DNA of 46,478 bases from an uncultured bacterium (GTDB lineage Bacteria; Planctomycetota; Phycisphaerae; Phycisphaerales; SM1A02): assembly GCA_903919715.1 (NCBI GenBank), contig CAIXJC010000022.1, positions 1 through 46,478 of the forward strand. The letters run 5' to 3'. Numbering within the stretch: position 1 is the first letter of the stretch; each line of letters opens with the position of its first letter. Of the stretch, positions 42,885 through 46,478 are shown piece after piece. Both the position numbers and the translations under genes were made by a program. The notes below the pieces were generated by a model. That model searched no databases. It had not been told where the DNA came from and saw only the letters and a list, made by a program, of their open reading frames with translations.

Positions 42885-45863
42885 TCACGCATATGCGCTC
42901 ATCCCATCGCAAGTGCATACGAGATTGCGATCTCCGTATGGATTATCAACGCGTCCCACTGCAGGCCAAAACTTGAAGTGTGTCAGCCAATGGGCGGGAT
43001 ACGCAGCGAGTTCTCGCGTGTACGCATGAGCCCACTTGTCCGAGCAAACTTCAGCGACCGTATGCGGTGCGCCCTTGAGTGGATTGTCCTCACGGTTCAT
43101 GCGACCAGCTTCGATGTCGCGAATTTCATTTCGGATACCGATCATTGCGTCACAGAACCGATCGAGTTCTTCCTTTGATTCGCTCTCTGTTGGTTCGATC
43201 ATGAGCGTTCCAGGAACTGGCCAACTCATCGTCGGCGCATGAAATCCATAATCGATCAAACGCTTGGCGATGTCTTCATTCTTAATGCCAGCTGTCGGTT
43301 CGAATCCACGGCAGTCGATGATGCATTCGTGCGCGCATCGTCCGTTGTGATTCACAAAGAGAACGGGGTAATGCGTGCTCAAACGCTTCATGACATAGTT
43401 GGCATTCAGAATCGCGACTTCCGTTGCTTTCTTCAAACCTTGCGCGCCCATCATCGAGATGTACATCCACGAGATGAGCAAGATGCTCGCGCTGCCGTAT
43501 GGCGCCGCGCTGACTGGGCCGATTGATTGTGGTCCAGCATTCAAAGGCGCTAATACTGGATGACTTGAAAGGAAAGGCGCAAGATGCGCAGCAACGCCGA
43601 TCGGTCCCATTCCTGGACCTCCACCACCGTGTGGAATGCAAAAAGTCTTGTGCAAGTTGAGATGGCAAACGTCTGCGCCAATCTCGCCAGGTCGCACCAG
43701 CCCAACGAGCGCATTGAGATTCGCTCCGTCCATATAGACCTGACCGCCATGTTGATGCACGATTTCGCAGAGTTCGCGAATGCCTTCTTCGAAGACGCCG
43801 TGGGTGCTCGGATAGGTGACCATGCACGCCGCCAAATCCTTCGCATGCTCGTGTGCCTTCGCGCGCAGATCTGCGAGATCAATATTGCCTTGATCGTCGC
43901 ACTTGATCGACACAACATTCATTCCCGCAACAACGGCGCTTGCAGGATTCGTGCCGTGTGCACTTTCCGGAATGAGGCACGCAGTGCGATGACCTTCGCC
44001 GCGACTTTGATGGAACGCACGGATCGCCATCAATCCGGCATATTCGCCTTGGCTTCCAGCATTTGGTTGCAGAGAAACCGCTGCAAACCCAGTGATATTT
44101 TCAAGCCACAGTTCGAGTGTCTTGAAAATCTCCGCATATCCAAGCCACTGTTCGCGCGGTGCAAACGGATGCAGCTGACCAAACTCTGGCCATGTGACGG
44201 GCAGCATTTCGCTGGTCGCATTCAACTTCATCGTGCACGATCCGAGTGGGATCATGCTGTGGCAGAGGGAAAGATCCTTTGACTCGAGTCTCTTTATATA
44301 TCGAAGCAAGTCAGTCTCGGAGTGATGCAGGTTGAACGCATCCTGTGTCATAAACGTTCCCGTGCGAGCGATCGCCGTTGGGATCGCAGTGACATTCGTC
44401 TCGAACGTTTCGATCTTTGGTGCGGGCTTGCCGGTTCCAGTTGCGAAACATGCGAGTAAATCTTGCAGGTCATTTGTTGTGACGGTTTCATCAAGCGTGA
44501 CGCCGAGTGATCCGTCCGCAAACGGACGCAAGTTGATTTTCAAACTTGTCGCATGCGCGATGATTGCTGCGGAGGCTGTTCCCTTCACATGCACGCGAAG
44601 TGTGTCGAACCATGTGGACTGGGAATTCGGATTGGATTCACCTTTGGAATCACCAGCGATGGTGTGACCCATCGTGCGAATTCCAGCCGCGAGCGCATTG
44701 GCGCATTGGCGCACACGCTTTGCAATCTTGACCAGACCATCTGGGCCGTGATACGCGCCATACATTCCAGCCATCACCGCAAGAAGAACTTGCGCAGTGC
44801 AGATGTTGCTCGTCGCACGATCGCGCTTGATGTGTTGCTCGCGAGTTTGGATGGACAATCGCAAAGCTTGCGAACCATGTCGATCGCGGCTCACGCCAAT
44901 CAAACGACCTGGCATTCTGCGTACATGCTCTAGTTTCGTAGACATAAACGCGGCATGCGGACCGCCGAAACCCATCGGCACGCCGAATCGCTGTGCAGTT
45001 CCAACGACGATGTCCGCGCCCCACGTGCCAGGAGGTGCGAGCAATGTCATCGCAAGTGGATCGCATGCAGCGACAACTTGCGCGCCAGCGGCATGCGCAC
45101 GCGCCGCAACATCTTTCCAGTCACTCGCGCATCCGTTCGTGTCTGGATATTGAACAAGGATTCCTGCAAATGGTTTCGCGGTGAAATCTGTCTTGAACGG
45201 ATCGCCGACGATCACATCAACTCCAAGTCCAGATGCGCGTGTTTGCACAACGGCGATCGTCTGTGGATGGCATGTCTCTGCGACAAAGAACGATTGTCGC
45301 GTGCCTCCTGCGATTCCCAAGCACATCGTCATTGCTTCGGCAGCGGCAGTGCCTTCGTCGAGCAATGAAGCATTTGAAATTGGCAGGCCAGTCAACTCCG
45401 AAATCATCGTCTGAAAATTGAGCAGCGCTTCGAGTCGACCTTGTGCGATTTCTGGCTGATAAGGCGTGTACGCCGTGTACCAACCTGGATTCTCAAAGAT
45501 GTTTCGCAAGATGACACCAGGGACGATGCAGTTGCTGTAACCCATTCCGATATAGGAACGAAAAACTTGATTGCGCGATGCAATCGTGCGCAGCGCGAGC
45601 AACGTTTCATGTTCGCCACGCTGTGAGAACTGGCCCGTGTTGGTTGGATCAGCGATCACCAACGGCGACTTGACGCGAATCGACGCAGGAATCGTTGCAG
45701 TCATCAAGTCTTCCAACGATGCAAATCCAAGATCAGTCAGCATTGATGCGACATCTGCATCGCTTGGACCAAGATGGCGACGGACAAAAGTGTCGGTCGG
45801 ATCGAGCGGTCGACTGTGAGTTGCGGGCGAGGAGTTTGTACGGGGAGTTTCGAGCATGGACAT
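42885..45863 (-). CDS. gcvP: Glycine decarboxylase P-protein, single chain
   Basis: 992 residues from ATG 45863 ([13 protein letters not shown] 45857 is also possible), the length of the fused alpha-beta type. The N-terminal half has [24 protein letters not shown] and [20 protein letters not shown]; the C-terminal half has [24 protein letters not shown] and the PLP lysine in [18 protein letters not shown]. It decarboxylates glycine and loads the aminomethyl group on lipoylated GcvH. GcvT and GcvH are not in the window. No good ribosome-binding site is seen before either ATG and I found no glycine-riboswitch signature in the 500 bases upstream. Confidence 0.95.
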   Translation of the reverse strand: MSMLETPRTNSSPATHSRPLDPTDTFVRRHLGPSDADVASMLTDLGFASLEDLMTATIPASIRVKSPLVIADPTNTGQFSQRGEHETLLALRTIASRNQVFRSYIGMGYSNCIVPGVILRNIFENPGWYTAYTPYQPEIAQGRLEALLNFQTMISELTGLPISNASLLDEGTAAAEAMTMCLGIAGGTRQSFFVAETCHPQTIAVVQTRASGLGVDVIVGDPFKTDFTAKPFAGILVQYPDTNGCASDWKDVAARAHAAGAQVVAACDPLAMTLLAPPGTWGADIVVGTAQRFGVPMGFGGPHAAFMSTKLEHVRRMPGRLIGVSRDRHGSQALRLSIQTREQHIKRDRATSNICTAQVLLAVMAGMYGAYHGPDGLVKIAKRVRQCANALAAGIRTMGHTIAGDSKGESNPNSQSTWFDTLRVHVKGTASAAIIAHATSLKINLRPFADGSLGVTLDETVTTNDLQDLLACFATGTGKPAPKIETFETNVTAIPTAIARTGTFMTQDAFNLHHSETDLLRYIKRLESKDLSLCHSMIPLGSCTMKLNATSEMLPVTWPEFGQLHPFAPREQWLGYAEIFKTLELWLENITGFAAVSLQPNAGSQGEYAGLMAIRAFHQSRGEGHRTACLIPESAHGTNPASAVVAGMNVVSIKCDDQGNIDLADLRAKAHEHAKDLAACMVTYPSTHGVFEEGIRELCEIVHQHGGQVYMDGANLNALVGLVRPGEIGADVCHLNLHKTFCIPHGGGGPGMGPIGVAAHLAPFLSSHPVLAPLNAGPQSIGPVSAAPYGSASILLISWMYISMMGAQGLKKATEVAILNANYVMKRLSTHYPVLFVNHNGRCAHECIIDCRGFEPTAGIKNEDIAKRLIDYGFHAPTMSWPVPGTLMIEPTESESKEELDRFCDAMIGIRNEIRDIEAGRMNREDNPLKGAPHTVAEVCSDKWAHAYTRELAAYPAHWLTHFKFWPAVGRVDNPYGDRNLVCTCDGMSAYA

Positions 45864-46365
45864 TGGTTTGATGAGTATAGGAAGGGGGCGAGGTTGGTTG
45901 AATAGGTGGCACCTGCGAATAATTGCACGCTTCATTTGAAACTTCTTCCGACCCCGATTCAGCCGTGGTCAGTGCCTTATAAGCGGCGGCCTGTTTCTGG
46001 GCTCCTGTCAGTACTCCTCGGCAAGCGTTACAGATCCACAAGGACCTTCGAGTGGCTCGACACGAGTCATTCGTGGAGGGAGTTGGGGATTTGGTTCGTC
46101 GTTCTGTCGCGCATCGCGGCGCTACAGCTTTACTCCCAATTTCGTTGATGAAGGTGGACACGGCTTTCGTGTCGCGCGGAATTGTCTCTGAGAAATTGAG
46201 TAGATCCTGTTTTGCAAAATCTGATCCACGAGTTGTTTTTGATCGCTGAATGAGCTTGGAATCCAATCTTTCCCTGCTACTCACGATGCGGTTAGGCAAG
46301 AAATTCCGGCTCTTTTCTCAATCGACGCATTTCGCATGCGATCATCGCTCGCATACTCTTGAGGC
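45864..46365. other. About 500 bases without a convincing gene
   Basis: This is the only long stretch without a gene. Short frames exist on both strands: plus 45906-46148 ends in a VVLSRIAALQL-type run faintly like transposase C-termini, and minus 45733-46299 runs into gcvP. Neither has a ribosome-binding site or a recognisable domain. No tRNA, tmRNA, RNase P or riboswitch signature was found by eye. GCATGCGAT occurs twice just before the next gene (46334 and 46364 regions). It may hold the gcvP promoter, a decayed element or an unknown RNA. Confidence 0.4.
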
Positions 46366-46478
46366 ATGCGATTCGACTACGCGGTATGGAAGAGTTTGCC
46401 TGGAATTCTTGGACTGGGCTATTTCATGCAAACTCTTCACAGTCGGGCTGAACGATTTACGGCGGCGCTCGATGCTGC
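46366..46478 (+). CDS. Start of an unknown plus-strand gene (cut by window end)
   Basis: ATG 46366 with GAGG immediately upstream opens a frame that stays open for the 37 codons available (MRFDYAVWKS ... HSRAERFTAA). The segment PGILGLGYFMQTL is moderately hydrophobic. Too short to assign; the ribosome-binding site and open frame make it likely real. It would be divergent from gcvP. Confidence 0.5.
   Translation, partial: MRFDYAVWKSLPGILGLGYFMQTLHSRAERFTAALDA

Noticed and set aside
45906..46148. 80-residue plus-strand frame with a transposase-like C-terminus
   Set aside because: Only a vague resemblance in its last 40 residues, no ribosome-binding site and no terminal repeats; not called as an insertion sequence.
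45733..46299. 188-residue minus-strand frame upstream of gcvP
   Set aside because: Overlaps gcvP in another frame, low-complexity end, no domain.
45864..46365. Glycine riboswitch before gcvP
   Set aside because: I looked for the conserved GCCGAAGG...CAGGCAAAAGGAC type blocks on the minus strand and did not find them.
1..46478. CRISPR arrays, tRNA or rRNA genes
   Set aside because: No regularly spaced repeats and no tRNA T-loop/anticodon patterns were seen in the intergenic regions; a tRNAscan and CRISPR search would be decisive.

Overview
The window looks like chromosome from a planctomycete, most likely Phycisphaerales-like. Four things point that way: a secreted protein ending in two dockerin-like EF-hand repeats of the LNADGLINGSDL type, an exported protein with a VPAPGA / transmembrane / RRRR C-terminus (a planctomycete flavour of PEP-CTERM), a small membrane protein with a C-terminal CPxC zinc ribbon, and few clear Shine-Dalgarno sites. 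The taxon is inferred from protein style only; no rRNA, tRNA, CRISPR array or intact insertion sequence was found. Gene density is high, and a long minus-strand run occupies most of 2-34 kb.

Region 1 (1-7.1 kb) holds the start of a di-haem cytochrome c lipoprotein, a SIMPL-domain protein and a divergent membrane protein. Next comes a compact minus-strand unit: sugar-phosphate cyclase (EboD-like), a 103-residue unknown, a TatD hydrolase (EboB-like) and a ClpP-class/NfeD-type protease, the last coupled by an ATGA overlap. This resembles a reduced ebo cluster. An HtrA/DegP protease lies upstream, separated by two hairpins.

Region 2 (7.1-18.6 kb) is a dedicated TonB system on the minus strand, in transcription order: DUF3450 coiled-coil protein, long ExbB with a periplasmic extension (TtpC-like), ExbD, TonB, exported TPR protein, secreted beta-helix-like protein with dockerin repeats, TPR lipoprotein, and a 1012-residue TonB-dependent receptor with a carboxypeptidase-regulatory-like domain. 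A terminator-like hairpin between the dockerin gene and the TPR/receptor pair suggests that the secreted protein is made in excess. The substrate is not evident.

Region 3 (18.7-33.9 kb) is central and catabolic metabolism on the minus strand. It carries three crotonase-family proteins (one with both catalytic glutamates, one LiuC-like, one with neither), a zinc-ribbon membrane protein, a VLCAD-like acyl-CoA dehydrogenase, leucine dehydrogenase, thymidine kinase, a CNT nucleoside transporter, a membrane-anchored DUF4230-like protein, a cytoplasmic gamma-glutamyltransferase-like protein, 2-oxoacid dehydrogenase E1alpha/E1beta/E2 and a SpoU methyltransferase. Together these suggest branched-chain amino-acid breakdown (leucine to ketoisocaproate to isovaleryl-CoA and onward) beside nucleoside salvage. 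E3 and a carboxylase are not in the window.

Region 4 (33.9-39.7 kb) is a plus-strand run: histidine phosphatase, MgtE magnesium transporter and a SpoIIE-type sensor phosphatase with overlapping junctions, then two small membrane proteins, a zinc-ribbon methyltransferase and a 69-residue membrane protein.

Region 5 (39.7-46.5 kb) holds a Na/Pi-cotransporter/PhoU protein overlapping a four-helix-bundle-like membrane protein, a PEP-CTERM-like exported protein, single-chain glycine decarboxylase GcvP, about 500 bases without a convincing gene, and the start of a plus-strand gene that runs off the window.
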